Translations under genes and position numbers: made by a program
NCBI GenBank assembly: GCA_958349535.1
Contig: CATWDJ010000008.1
Location: 23,305 to 87,304, forward strand
Source of the DNA: Maccoyibacter sp900556645
Lineage (GTDB): Bacteria > Bacillota > Clostridia > Lachnospirales > Lachnospiraceae
Length of the DNA stretch: 64,000 nt
Reading direction: 5' to 3'
Part shown: one piece after another, positions 26,410 to 35,574 of the stretch
How positions within the stretch are numbered: the first letter of the stretch is position 1
Layout of the letters: each line of letters opens with the position of its first letter
The notes under the pieces: model-generated
What the model was told of the DNA's origin: nothing
Database searches by the model: none
The model's input: only the letters and a program-made list of their open reading frames with translations

Positions 26410-28926
26410 TTACTGATATACCGCCTGATAGATATAGGCATTTTTGTTGTGGTACAACTTCTCAAAATGCACGCTGTCCGTATCCGTCAGCTTTTTATTG
26501 GAATACAGGTATGTGATATCCAATTTTTCCAAATCATTCTTTGACAGACTCAAGTCTATAACGTCTGCCTGACGTAATGACATACTGGTATTCTTTTCAT
26601 TCAGGGTCACAACGATATGAGCGTAACGGTTATAAACCTCTTCCTGTTCTCCCGTCGGATCTAACTTTTCCCAAAGCTTCATATTCGGTACATAATTTAC
26701 GGAATTTACCGTAGGTGCCCCACAAGCAATCAAAAAGTTTCCTGACACTCCGCTCTTATCCACCGCCAGCCATCTTGCCTCAGGATTTTCTTCCGCCAGC
26801 TTCTGAATTTCCTTTGCCACCGGTTTGCTGTAAATGGCATCCAAACCGCACATCAACGGATTGACTAATAATCCACTGACAATCATTCCTACACTGGCTA
26901 TCACCATGGCAGTCTTTTTCAATCCCTGTTTCACATCTGCAATAATCGGCACAAACACCACAAATACAGCTATGGCTACTACCAGATAATATTTAAAATC
27001 CATAAACTCTGACTCTGTCATCTGGGTATATGCCAAGGTTCCTACCAATACAAGTCCGGTCACAACCGCTGCAATCCACGGTTTTATTTTTGCTTTTTCT
27101 TCGTATCTTCCAAGGACTACCAAGAGCAGCAAAATCATAAGATAACCCAAAATATCCGCCACTCTTCCCGGGAAACTGTAAGTCAGCAATAATACCTTTG
27201 CAATTCCGTGAGGGAGCGGGAAGATACAGTACAATCCCAATATGGTAGCTGCCGCCATCAAAAGTCCTGTCAAAAGGTCTTTCTTTTTATTTTTAAAAAA
27301 TACTACCAACGCCAAAAGATACGGAATCGGGAACAGGGTTACAAAACAGCCTGCTTCACTTGGGTTTCCGTAAGAACTAAACGGCATCCAGAAATTATAA
27401 ATGTATCCCAACAGACGGTTTAAGCTAAATCCGCCATAGCTTACTCTAGTTCCCGGATAAACCGTATTCATGATGTCCGTAAGGTATTCCGCATCATTTT
27501 TCAGATAAACACCGATAATGCTTACCATAAACACGACACAGACCGCCCCGATACCCCAGTCTTTCCATTTATACTCTTTCAATTTCTCCCGGTTGTCCAC
27601 CAGCATCCATATTAAAATGCACAAATATACATAACCTGCCGGAACCTGCCAAGCCGGATAGAGATTTACCACAAAGGCTGCCGCAAATATAGCAGTTCCC
27701 ACTCCACAGAGTGCTTTTTTCCACCGTTTTTCCGTAACCAGAAAATAATAGAAGCATACCAATGCTGCCTGTCCCGTCAAAAGCCAGTTTACCGTAGACC
27801 ACCACATATTATAGCTGGAGAACCAAATCAGAGAACCTCCCAGCAATGCCAGTAACGGTTTTCTCTTGGTTAAAATCAAACACAGTTCAAAGGAGAAGAA
27901 AAATCCAAAGATCATATTAAAACACCACATAAATGAAGTGCCGTATTCTGATCCAAAGAGATAATATCCCCAACTGGAAGGCTGTGCCAAAGCAGAATAG
28001 CTGCGATACAAGCCTGACGCCGAAAGATTCGTGGTTTTTTCTGCTCTTACAATACTGTTATACTCGCCGTAATTACTATACTCTGCCGAAAGGAGTCTCG
28101 ACAGGGATACCATCCACTCATCGCTTCGAATGGCAAGGGGATCTCCTGCCACAGGTGATGCATACTGAGAACCTTCCTCCGTTTCAATGTATACATCATA
28201 CTCTGCCATAGAGGAAAAGTTGTATTTGTTGGCTACCATAAATACAAAAATACCTAAGGCCACCCATACTCTCTTTTCAAAAATCCACTGATACATTTTT
28301 CGGATGTCCACAAAACAGTGAAGTCCCAAAAATGCAAACAATATAATCACCAAGCTGCTGCGATGAAGCTTCATTCCCAGTGTATCTGTCTTTTCATAAG
28401 AATAGACGGTATCAAATACCAAATCCGCTCCCTGTTCTTCCCCATTGATATACAGGGCTCCTTCCGGGTACTTATCTGTTCCTGTATGCCACAGTGTAAA
28501 GTGGCTAAAGAAAACCTTCATATCCGCAGATACTACCACTCTGTAACGATGAGGCTCAGACACCTCTACCGGTTCATCAAAAATAAAATAATTGGTTTTA
28601 TCGTTTTTAATTTCTTTTCCGTCATAATCCTTTTCCAGAAGCTTCTGATTGGTTTCGTCATCATACAATTCTAAATGTATGGTACCAAACATTTCCCGGT
28701 CATAGTTCGCTGCCAAAAGTGCAATTCCCTGAAAGTCTTTTTCTTCTTCAAAGGTTTGGGCAATCTCCACCTTGCCGTCTATCTCACCAACATTCTGTCC
28801 GGCTCCCTTTAGTTTATGGTCACTGGTTTCGGCACGAACCCCCTCCTGCTGGCTGATATTCCACACACAACCTGCCATAATTATCATCAGGAGTACAAAC
28901 ACAACAATCTTAATCTTCTTTTTCAT
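26410..28926 (-). CDS. Large polytopic membrane protein, probable GT-C glycosyltransferase
   Basis: 838 aa from the ATG at 28926, which has GAGG about 11 nt upstream; a TTG at 28941 is an alternative. One N-terminal helix (about 4-22), an extracytoplasmic beta-rich domain (about 25-175), then about 12 helices and a soluble tail (about 700-838). The domain after helix 2 (AGDPLAIRSDEWMVSLSRL) resembles the acidic catalytic loop of GT-C enzymes. Its 5' end overlaps the DUF2304 gene by 17 nt, and a DPM-like transferase is next, so a polyprenyl-phosphate-sugar donor is likely. No named family recognised. Confidence 0.65.
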   Translation of the reverse strand: MKKKIKIVVFVLLMIIMAGCVWNISQQEGVRAETSDHKLKGAGQNVGEIDGKVEIAQTFEEEKDFQGIALLAANYDREMFGTIHLELYDDETNQKLLEKDYDGKEIKNDKTNYFIFDEPVEVSEPHRYRVVVSADMKVFFSHFTLWHTGTDKYPEGALYINGEEQGADLVFDTVYSYEKTDTLGMKLHRSSLVIILFAFLGLHCFVDIRKMYQWIFEKRVWVALGIFVFMVANKYNFSSMAEYDVYIETEEGSQYASPVAGDPLAIRSDEWMVSLSRLLSAEYSNYGEYNSIVRAEKTTNLSASGLYRSYSALAQPSSWGYYLFGSEYGTSFMWCFNMIFGFFFSFELCLILTKRKPLLALLGGSLIWFSSYNMWWSTVNWLLTGQAALVCFYYFLVTEKRWKKALCGVGTAIFAAAFVVNLYPAWQVPAGYVYLCILIWMLVDNREKLKEYKWKDWGIGAVCVVFMVSIIGVYLKNDAEYLTDIMNTVYPGTRVSYGGFSLNRLLGYIYNFWMPFSSYGNPSEAGCFVTLFPIPYLLALVVFFKNKKKDLLTGLLMAAATILGLYCIFPLPHGIAKVLLLTYSFPGRVADILGYLMILLLLVVLGRYEEKAKIKPWIAAVVTGLVLVGTLAYTQMTESEFMDFKYYLVVAIAVFVVFVPIIADVKQGLKKTAMVIASVGMIVSGLLVNPLMCGLDAIYSKPVAKEIQKLAEENPEARWLAVDKSGVSGNFLIACGAPTVNSVNYVPNMKLWEKLDPTGEQEEVYNRYAHIVVTLNEKNTSMSLRQADVIDLSLSKNDLEKLDITYLYSNKKLTDTDSVHFEKLYHNKNAYIYQAVYQ

Positions 28927-29269
28927 TTTCCAATTCCTCAATCTTTTTCTGCATAATTGCCATTTCCTGCGTCAACCGCTTTACTTTGTGTACCAAATCC
29001 GAAATGGTCTTTGTCAATCCGAAAATGATAATCAGAGAAAAGCAAAATCCCAGAAAAAACAGCATATTAATCGGCAATTCAATTCCCATGAACCGTGTAA
29101 TTGCCCCTAAAAGCTGTGGACAAAAATCTAAAATTGCGATACAGACCCCTACGATAATCCAAATCAGACCATACCGCAAATCCAGCTTGTTTTTTCTGAC
29201 CATATTACAGACTTCCAGTACACACAATATGGCAGCAATTCCTATAATAAGCTGTAACTTTAAGCTCAT
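28910..29269 (-). CDS. DUF2304 small membrane protein
   Basis: 119 aa: three membrane helices (about 3-20, 32-50, 66-90) and a coiled-coil tail (KVKRLTQEMAIMQKKIEELE, residues about 93-112). DUF2304 proteins are regularly encoded next to DPM-like glycosyltransferases, as here (12 nt from the 29.3 kb gene), and probably act as their membrane partner or as a flippase. Overlaps the downstream GT-C-like gene. Confidence 0.8.
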   Translation of the reverse strand: MSLKLQLIIGIAAILCVLEVCNMVRKNKLDLRYGLIWIIVGVCIAILDFCPQLLGAITRFMGIELPINMLFFLGFCFSLIIIFGLTKTISDLVHKVKRLTQEMAIMQKKIEELENEKED

Positions 29270-29281
29270 AGCCTGTCCTCC

Positions 29282-29974
29282 TTATCCTCTTACCGCAGCA
29301 ATCAATATGGCAATGCTGACTTTTATCATATAGTAAACCGCCTTTACCGGAGAAATGGAGGATACTCCTTCTTCTCTGGCATTCATGGTTACCGGCAATT
29401 CTTTTACCTTTTTTTTCTTCTTCAGAAGTGTCACTACACTTTCCGGTTCCGGGTAATCCTTTGGATAATCCTCTGCAAACAGGGCTATGGTTTCTGCATT
29501 GACCATCCGCATTCCTGAAGTTGGATCTGTAATGGTTGCCCCCGTCACCAGTTTGATCAATCCGGTAAAATACTTAATACCCATTCTTCTGGCACCGGAG
29601 GATTGGAATCCCTGTTTTTGGATATAACGTGAACCTATCAGCATGTCCAACTTTTCGCTCTCCAACTTTTCTGCCATCTCTTCCAGGTATGCGGCATTGT
29701 GCTGACCGTCCCCATCAAACTGTACCGCCAAATCATATCCGTTCCGTGCCGCATAGAGATAGCCGGTCTGCACACCGCCTCCGATTCCCATATTGCACGG
29801 AAGATTCAGCACCGGATAGCCCTGTTCCAGACAAATCTTTAATGTATTGTCCTTGGAACAGTCGTTGACTACCACATAGTCAAAGCTGGGTGCATGCTTT
29901 TGTATATCCGTTACGGTCTTTATAATATTTCCCTCTTCATTGTAAGCCGGGATAATTACCAGTCTCTTACTCAT
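29282..29974 (-). CDS. DPM/DPG-synthase-like family 2 glycosyltransferase
   Basis: 230 aa. RLVIIPAYNEE (4-14), VVNDCSKDNT (35-44), NMGIGGGVQTG (61-71) and DGDGQH (87-92) are characteristic of dolichol/polyprenyl-phosphate sugar synthases. The C-terminus has one short hydrophobic stretch (about 212-228), so membrane anchoring probably relies on the DUF2304 partner. It is expected to load undecaprenyl phosphate with a hexose for the GT-C-like protein at 26.4 kb. Confidence 0.87.
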   Translation of the reverse strand: MSKRLVIIPAYNEEGNIIKTVTDIQKHAPSFDYVVVNDCSKDNTLKICLEQGYPVLNLPCNMGIGGGVQTGYLYAARNGYDLAVQFDGDGQHNAAYLEEMAEKLESEKLDMLIGSRYIQKQGFQSSGARRMGIKYFTGLIKLVTGATITDPTSGMRMVNAETIALFAEDYPKDYPEPESVVTLLKKKKKVKELPVTMNAREEGVSSISPVKAVYYMIKVSIAILIAAVRG

Positions 29975-29983
29975 CTGTTGCTC

Positions 29984-30808
29984 CTACTTTGCAAAAATTT
30001 TCAAATATACCCCAATGGCGGCATTTCTCAATTTTCGTATCATCATGCTCATTCGGATGTCTGCCGAAGAGATTTTTGCGATACCTGCTTTTGCGTGTTT
30101 TTCCAGCAGCCGTCTATGTTCTGCATTGTAAACATCTCGTTTTTCTCCAATCAAAACACCGGTGTTGGAGTCGTTCCTTATACGAAAACTGTTCAACGGT
30201 TCATGGATAATGTAAACTTCCCCGGTACAGGACAGCCGCAGCCACATATCAAAATCCAAAATATAGGTAAAGGTGGTATCAAACCCACCTGTCTTTTCCA
30301 AAGCACTACGGCGAATCAGATTGTTCACCGGAGCTCCATAGAAATTTTTCAATATCAGGGATTTTTTGGCAAGTTTCCCTCCGTCTACCACACCGGATTT
30401 TGGGTATCTGTGAAATTCGCCGGTTTTCTTCCCGTTGATATCCACCAGCTTCGTATCACTCTCCACCAGATTCACCGAAGGATGGCGATACATTGCCTTT
30501 GCCTCTTTTTCGATGGCATCTTTCTCAATCATGTCATCAGCACAAATCAGCTTTACGTATTCCCCGGTAACCAGTTCCAGACATCGGTTCCAGTTTCCTA
30601 CCATTCCCAGATTCTTTTCATTTTTATAGATTTTAAGCCTGTCATCCTCAATAGATTCCAAAACCTCTACAGTATTGTCTGTGGAGCAATCGTCCACAAC
30701 TACTAATTCTATATTTTGATAGGTTTGTCCCAATACAGACAGAATTGTATCCTTGATATACCCGGCATTGTTATATGCCGGTATACATACACTCACTAAA
30801 GGTTTCAT
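29984..30808 (-). CDS. Family 2 glycosyltransferase
   Basis: 274 aa GT-A enzyme: VSVCIPAYNNAGYI (5-18), DDCSTDNT (36-43) and CADDMIEKDA near 95-105 as the DXD site. No membrane helices. It lies 9 nt upstream of the DPM-like gene and 8 nt downstream of rfbD in the same transcription unit. Likely adds a sugar to the second polymer; specificity unknown. Confidence 0.85.
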   Translation of the reverse strand: MKPLVSVCIPAYNNAGYIKDTILSVLGQTYQNIELVVVDDCSTDNTVEVLESIEDDRLKIYKNEKNLGMVGNWNRCLELVTGEYVKLICADDMIEKDAIEKEAKAMYRHPSVNLVESDTKLVDINGKKTGEFHRYPKSGVVDGGKLAKKSLILKNFYGAPVNNLIRRSALEKTGGFDTTFTYILDFDMWLRLSCTGEVYIIHEPLNSFRIRNDSNTGVLIGEKRDVYNAEHRRLLEKHAKAGIAKISSADIRMSMMIRKLRNAAIGVYLKIFAK

Positions 30809-30816
30809 ATGTTCTC

Positions 30817-31692
30817 CTACTTTAAAAGCTCCTTCATATACACATCCAATGCATCCTGCCAGTCTGCCATTCTGAAATCGCTGGTCAGACGCAGCATATA
30901 TTTGTCCAAAACAGAATATGCCGGTCTGTCTGCTGAATTAGGATTCATCTGCTTATACTCTTCCGTAGTTACATGATTTACCGTCACTTTTTTTCCGGCT
31001 CTTTCAAATATCGCATCTGCAAAATCTGCCCAACTACATACACCTTCACAGGTTCCGTGATAAGTTCCGTAGCTTTCTGTCTGCTCCAGATAGTGAATCA
31101 GTCTCGCCAGCTCTGCCGCTGATGTAGGGGAACCAATCTGGTCTCTTACCACGCTTAGGGTATCGTGATTCTCAGCTAGCTTTAACATGGTTTTCACAAA
31201 GTTGTGTCCGTCTCCGTATAACCATGCGGTACGGACAATAAAATGCTCTTTTACAAATTCTTTCACAAACAGTTCTCCTGCATATTTGGTTCTTCCGTAA
31301 GCACTTTTCGGTGCCGGAGTATCAAACTCGGTAATCGGTACTGTACCGTTACCAGGAAATACATAATCTGTGGATATCTGTACCATCTTTGCTCCCACTT
31401 TATTTGCTGCGATAGCCAGATTTCTTGGACCGATGGCATTGATTCGATATGCCAGTTCCTCTTCAACTTCACATTTATCTACATTAGTATGGGCAGCACA
31501 GTTGATAATTACCTCCGGTTTCTCCTGCATTACCAGTTTTAAAACCTCGTCTACATTGGTAATATCCAATGCCAGAATTCCCTCTCCTTCTGCCACATCG
31601 GTATTGATAAGTTTTACATCTTCCCCGGCATACTCTTTATTGATGGCTCTTCCCAACTGTCCGTTGCATCCTGTTACTAAAATTTTCTTCAT
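30817..31692 (-). CDS. rfbD: dTDP-4-dehydrorhamnose reductase
   Basis: 291 aa SDR: GCNGQLGRAI (8-17) cofactor loop, ISTDYVFPG (106-114), Y132-GRT-K136 catalytic pair and the RTAWLYGDGHNFV stretch typical of RmlD. Catalyses the last step of dTDP-L-rhamnose formation with NAD(P)H. rfbA and rfbB are in this window, but the 3,5-epimerase rfbC is not, so it must be elsewhere. Placed between two GT2 genes, one of them rhamnosyltransferase-like. Confidence 0.92.
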   Translation of the reverse strand: MKKILVTGCNGQLGRAINKEYAGEDVKLINTDVAEGEGILALDITNVDEVLKLVMQEKPEVIINCAAHTNVDKCEVEEELAYRINAIGPRNLAIAANKVGAKMVQISTDYVFPGNGTVPITEFDTPAPKSAYGRTKYAGELFVKEFVKEHFIVRTAWLYGDGHNFVKTMLKLAENHDTLSVVRDQIGSPTSAAELARLIHYLEQTESYGTYHGTCEGVCSWADFADAIFERAGKKVTVNHVTTEEYKQMNPNSADRPAYSVLDKYMLRLTSDFRMADWQDALDVYMKELLK

Positions 31693-31705
31693 GTCATTCT
31701 CCTCA

Positions 31706-32602
31706 CTACAACATATGATTTGTAAGAAACAATACTTTTACAATAAGGTTGTCTAGCTTTTTCTGCCGATAAACCTCAGAATCAAACAGCATACGGATTC
31801 TTCCGCTGAAATTCTCTGTTTCCAGAACGTTTATGAGAATCTCATCCTTTTCTCTATCCCCATGATGTATCCCATGAAATTCCTGAAGCTGTTTTTTTAA
31901 TTTTCCTTTATTCTTTTTCAGATATTTCCTTTTGGCAGCAATCTGCTCCGTCACTCCGGCATTTCCGCCCACCTGATTTCCACCGTGCTGTCTGTAACAA
32001 ATATATGGCGTATGGTCATAAATCACTGTTCCATAATAGGCTGCCGTCAGATAACACCACCAGTCATGGAGTACCGCATGCTTTGGAATCTGTTTTTTCA
32101 ATAAATCTGTCATTTCCTGATTCAAAACCATGGTACATCCCGTCACAATGTTCTCAATAACAGCATTTCCAAATCCCGGTTTCGGACTTTGCGGGTCTGA
32201 TAATCCCAGTTCCTTCAAATCCGCATCCACCAGCATTTTATTTCCACAATACACTGCCGGACCTTTTACCTGTTCTAATTTCTCCACTGCCCGTTCTATT
32301 TTTTCCGGTTTCCAGATATCATCCTGATCGCAAAATGCCACATAAGCGGCATCACTCTGTTCCAAAAGCCAAAAAAAGCTGTCTACCAGCCCTATGTTTT
32401 CCTGCAAATACACCCTAACGTTAGAGTGCTGCTTTTGATATGTCTCCAGTATTTCCCCTGTCCCATCCGAAGAGCCATCATCTCTGACAAGGATTTCGAT
32501 GTTTTCATAAGTCTGAGAGAGCAGACTGTCCATCTGCTCTTTCAGGTATTTTTTTCCATTGTATGTGGACATGAGAATCTGTACTTTTTCTTCTCTCACC
32601 AT
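31706..32602 (-). CDS. Family 2 glycosyltransferase (rhamnosyltransferase-like)
   Basis: 298 aa. VQILMSTYNGKKYLKEQMDS (7-26), RDDGS (40-44) and CDQDDIW (91-97) match the RgpA/RgpB-type rhamnosyltransferases of Gram-positive cell-wall polysaccharides. The C-terminal half includes LHDWWCYLTAAYYG, also common to that group. First gene of the second glycan operon, directly upstream of rfbD, which supports rhamnose as donor. Confidence 0.87.
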   Translation of the reverse strand: MVREEKVQILMSTYNGKKYLKEQMDSLLSQTYENIEILVRDDGSSDGTGEILETYQKQHSNVRVYLQENIGLVDSFFWLLEQSDAAYVAFCDQDDIWKPEKIERAVEKLEQVKGPAVYCGNKMLVDADLKELGLSDPQSPKPGFGNAVIENIVTGCTMVLNQEMTDLLKKQIPKHAVLHDWWCYLTAAYYGTVIYDHTPYICYRQHGGNQVGGNAGVTEQIAAKRKYLKKNKGKLKKQLQEFHGIHHGDREKDEILINVLETENFSGRIRMLFDSEVYRQKKLDNLIVKVLFLTNHML

Positions 32603-32612
32603 TGTTCTGCCT

Positions 32613-32882
32613 TTACTCGCCCAAGCCGCCTTCTACGGCTGCTACGATTCCCTGCAATGCCTCGTTTTCATCTTCCCCTTCACATTCAAAGGTAATCTCG
32701 TCACCGGATTTGATACAGGCACCCAGCACGCTCAACACACTTTTTGCGTTGGCTATATTGTCTTCATCCCCATACCTGAACGTGATTTTCGCCTTATACT
32801 GCATTGCCTCCTTGCATAAGACTCCCGCCGGTCTTAAATGAAGTCCCGTCGGATTCTTGATTGCTACTTTTTGTGATACCAT
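32613..32882 (-). CDS. ptsH: HPr-family phosphocarrier protein
   Basis: 89 aa, full HPr length. The phosphorylatable H15 lies in NPTGLHLRPAG and the regulatory serine is in NAKSVLSVLG (S48, aligned to Ser46), so both EI and HPr-kinase sites are present; Crh-type proteins lack the histidine. It carries phosphate from enzyme I to PTS EIIA domains and, when Ser-phosphorylated, takes part in catabolite repression. No ptsI is next to it; it stands between glmM and the glycan operon. Confidence 0.9.
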   Translation of the reverse strand: MVSQKVAIKNPTGLHLRPAGVLCKEAMQYKAKITFRYGDEDNIANAKSVLSVLGACIKSGDEITFECEGEDENEALQGIVAAVEGGLGE

Positions 32883-32919
32883 CTTCTTCTCCTTAATCCC
32901 TCTTCTACATCATTGCTGT

Positions 32920-34269
32920 CTAAAGCATTATCTTCGTAATCAATTCTGCCAGCTTTTTCGCTTCTTCTTCAATTAGCTGCTGGTCTTTTCCTTCAATCAT
33001 AACTCTGACCAGAGGTTCCGTTCCCGAAGGACGAATCAGTACTCTTCCCTCTCCTGCAAATTTTTTCTCCACTTCTTCGATTGCCTCTGCAATTTCGCTG
33101 TAATCTGCAAAATTCTCCTTTTTATGATTTGGTACTTTAGCATTTACCAGTGCCTGTGGAAGCACCTCCATAATAGCTGCCAAATCCGAAAGGCTTTCCC
33201 CAGTCTCCACCATAACCTGTAACAGATGCAACGCACTTAAGAGACCGTCTCCGGTTGTATTCTCATCTAAAAAGATAATATGACCGGATTGCTCGCCTCC
33301 AATATTATAACCATTTTCTCGCATATTCTCAAGCACATAGCGGTCACCCACCTTGGTCTTCTCAATATGTATGCCTTTTTCTTCTCCCATCAGAAACAGT
33401 CCCAGATTGCTCATGACCGTTGCCACAATTGTATTCTGTTTTAAGGTTCCACGCTCTTTCATATAATTGGCACAGATTGCCATGAGCTTATCACCGTCCA
33501 CCAGATTGCCCAATTCATCCACAGCCAGCATACGGTCCGCATCGCCGTCAAACGCCAGACCTACATCTGCCTTCTCATAGACAACCCTCGCCCGCAGCTC
33601 TTCCATATGGGTGGAACCGCAGTTGGCATTGATATTGGTTCCATCCGGGCTGACATGCAGGGCAACTACCTCTGCCCCCAAATCCGTCAGGGTTTTTACA
33701 GAGGTATAATAAGCGGCTCCTTCCGCACAGTCCACTACAATTTTCATGCCTTTCAAATCGATAGGCACACTTTTTTTCATAAACTCAATATATTCTTCTC
33801 TGATATCAAAACGATAATCAATCTTTCCCACACCGGAGCCGGTAGGAAATACCACATCCTCCATATCGTTGTTAATCAATTCTTCTATTTCATCCTCCAA
33901 TGCATCGGACAGCTTATAGCCCTCTCCATTGAAAAATTTAATTCCGTTAAACTCCATGGGATTGTGAGACGCAGAAATCACAACTCCTGCATCCACCTTG
34001 TGTTTTCTGGTCAAATAGGCAACTGCCGGAGTAGGCATAACTCCCACATATACTGCATTGGCTCCCACCGAACAGATTCCCGCCATCAAGGCATTTGCCA
34101 ACATTCCGCCTGAAATTCTCGTATCACAGCCCACGATAATCGTCGGCTGATGGCTCTGTTCCTTCGTCAGGACATATGCTCCCGCCTGACCCAGCTTTGT
34201 AGCAAGCTGTATTGTCAATTCTGAACCTGCCACTCCGCGGACTCCGTCCGTTCCAAACATTCTTGCCAT
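32920..34269 (-). CDS. glmM: Phosphoglucosamine mutase
   Basis: 449 aa. Active-site S101 in ISASHNPMEFNG, metal-binding DGDADR (241-246), sugar-binding GEQSGH and the phosphate-binding RPSGTEPLVRV near the C-terminus are all present. Converts glucosamine-6-phosphate to glucosamine-1-phosphate for UDP-GlcNAc. Follows cdaR by 33 nt in the conserved cdaA-cdaR-glmM order, in which GlmM is known to modulate CdaA. Confidence 0.97.
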   Translation of the reverse strand: MARMFGTDGVRGVAGSELTIQLATKLGQAGAYVLTKEQSHQPTIIVGCDTRISGGMLANALMAGICSVGANAVYVGVMPTPAVAYLTRKHKVDAGVVISASHNPMEFNGIKFFNGEGYKLSDALEDEIEELINNDMEDVVFPTGSGVGKIDYRFDIREEYIEFMKKSVPIDLKGMKIVVDCAEGAAYYTSVKTLTDLGAEVVALHVSPDGTNINANCGSTHMEELRARVVYEKADVGLAFDGDADRMLAVDELGNLVDGDKLMAICANYMKERGTLKQNTIVATVMSNLGLFLMGEEKGIHIEKTKVGDRYVLENMRENGYNIGGEQSGHIIFLDENTTGDGLLSALHLLQVMVETGESLSDLAAIMEVLPQALVNAKVPNHKKENFADYSEIAEAIEEVEKKFAGEGRVLIRPSGTEPLVRVMIEGKDQQLIEEEAKKLAELITKIML

Positions 34270-34302
34270 ATGTTATCTTCCTCCTGCTTTTCTTCTCACT
34301 GA

Positions 34303-35574
34303 TTATTCTGTAGTTTTCTTACTTACCACATTAATGGTAACCGTCGGTTCTCCGTACAATTCATATACTCCTCCCAGATTCAGTGTCAGCGGCAGGGTGT
34401 TGGTTCCTGTTTCCACATTGCCGGCATCAATGGATACGGTAATATCCGATGCCTTCAGTTTTTCCAAATCCGAGGTGTATCCCATCAGGGTTACCGGTAT
34501 TGTGTCACTCTGATATTCTATGCTGTAACCCGAAGATAAATTAAACACTTTTATATTTCCCACCGGAATATTAAATGCCTTACTCTCCGTCTGTTCAATT
34601 ACCACCTTTACCTTAACTTTTGCCTGAGAACTATCCACCAAAGACACACCCTTCGGCAAATAGGTACTGATGTCTATTTCCTTGGTCAGGGTCTCCTTTG
34701 CTCCCGAAATATCCAATGCTTCCTTCGGTATGGTAATCATGGTAATATTATTCAGCGTTTCTGCCGTACCCATCAGCGAAATTTTCTCCGGGTCAACCTC
34801 CACGCTTACCTGCTGATATCCATCATCCAGTTTGCCGCTTACCTCGCAGCTAATCGGTACTTCCTTCACACTCAGAATCTCTGCCGTAACCTTTACGGTA
34901 TCCACATCAAAGGTTACCTTGGAGGTGTCCAGTATATTGCCGTTGGCATCATACAGTACCGGAACCACCTTGTCTGTAATATCCGAAAACATTCCTTCCA
35001 CATCAATGGTTGCCGTAACCTTGGCAATCTTGCTGATAACGGAGGTTGGACCCGAAACCGTCAACACATCCGGAGAAACCGTCAGTTCTCCCACCGCACA
35101 GCCTTCCTGCGGTGTTCCGCTGGTCTCTGCCACAATCTTAAACTGATTGCTTCTCAAATCTTCTATGGCAACCTCCAGATTCTTATTCTTCCTCTCTACG
35201 GTTACCTTATTGCCATATCCCGGACAGGTAATATCCAAAGGCACTACGGCTGTTCCGTCATCCCGCATCTCGATATTTTCCATATTAGCAACGGCTTTAA
35301 AATCCGAACCGTTTAATTTTTCAATCACAGAACGCTTTGCACTGACACGAAAAGTTGTGGTGTTGCTGTCATTGATAATCTCATAGCTCTTTCCCATGTC
35401 CGTAATGACGTTCTCATTCTCCACCGTAACATTGGTGGTAAAGGTCATGGTCTTTTCCGGGTCATCTATATTCACGACCACCAGCCACAGAATCACAGCA
35501 AACACTACCGCCAGTAATTTAAGCCCTATATTTTCAGTCAGAAGGTTTTTTAGATTGTTTAATCTGTTTAGCAT
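34303..35574 (-). CDS. cdaR: CdaR, YbbR-domain regulator of diadenylate cyclase
   Basis: 423 aa: one N-terminal membrane helix (about 17-35, LKLLAVVFAVILWLVVVNI) followed by four extracytoplasmic YbbR repeats, each about 80-90 residues and beginning with a V-[ED]-V-A-I/V-P-like strand. CdaR binds CdaA in the membrane and adjusts c-di-AMP synthesis. Its 5' end overlaps cdaA by 41 nt, so expression is tightly linked. Length and domain count match Firmicute homologues. Confidence 0.92.
   Translation of the reverse strand: MLNRLNNLKNLLTENIGLKLLAVVFAVILWLVVVNIDDPEKTMTFTTNVTVENENVITDMGKSYEIINDSNTTTFRVSAKRSVIEKLNGSDFKAVANMENIEMRDDGTAVVPLDITCPGYGNKVTVERKNKNLEVAIEDLRSNQFKIVAETSGTPQEGCAVGELTVSPDVLTVSGPTSVISKIAKVTATIDVEGMFSDITDKVVPVLYDANGNILDTSKVTFDVDTVKVTAEILSVKEVPISCEVSGKLDDGYQQVSVEVDPEKISLMGTAETLNNITMITIPKEALDISGAKETLTKEIDISTYLPKGVSLVDSSQAKVKVKVVIEQTESKAFNIPVGNIKVFNLSSGYSIEYQSDTIPVTLMGYTSDLEKLKASDITVSIDAGNVETGTNTLPLTLNLGGVYELYGEPTVTINVVSKKTTE

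Noticed and set aside
29894..30706. 270-codon plus-strand frame opposite a glycosyltransferase
   Set aside because: Shadow of the GT2 gene on the other strand with no ribosome binding site.
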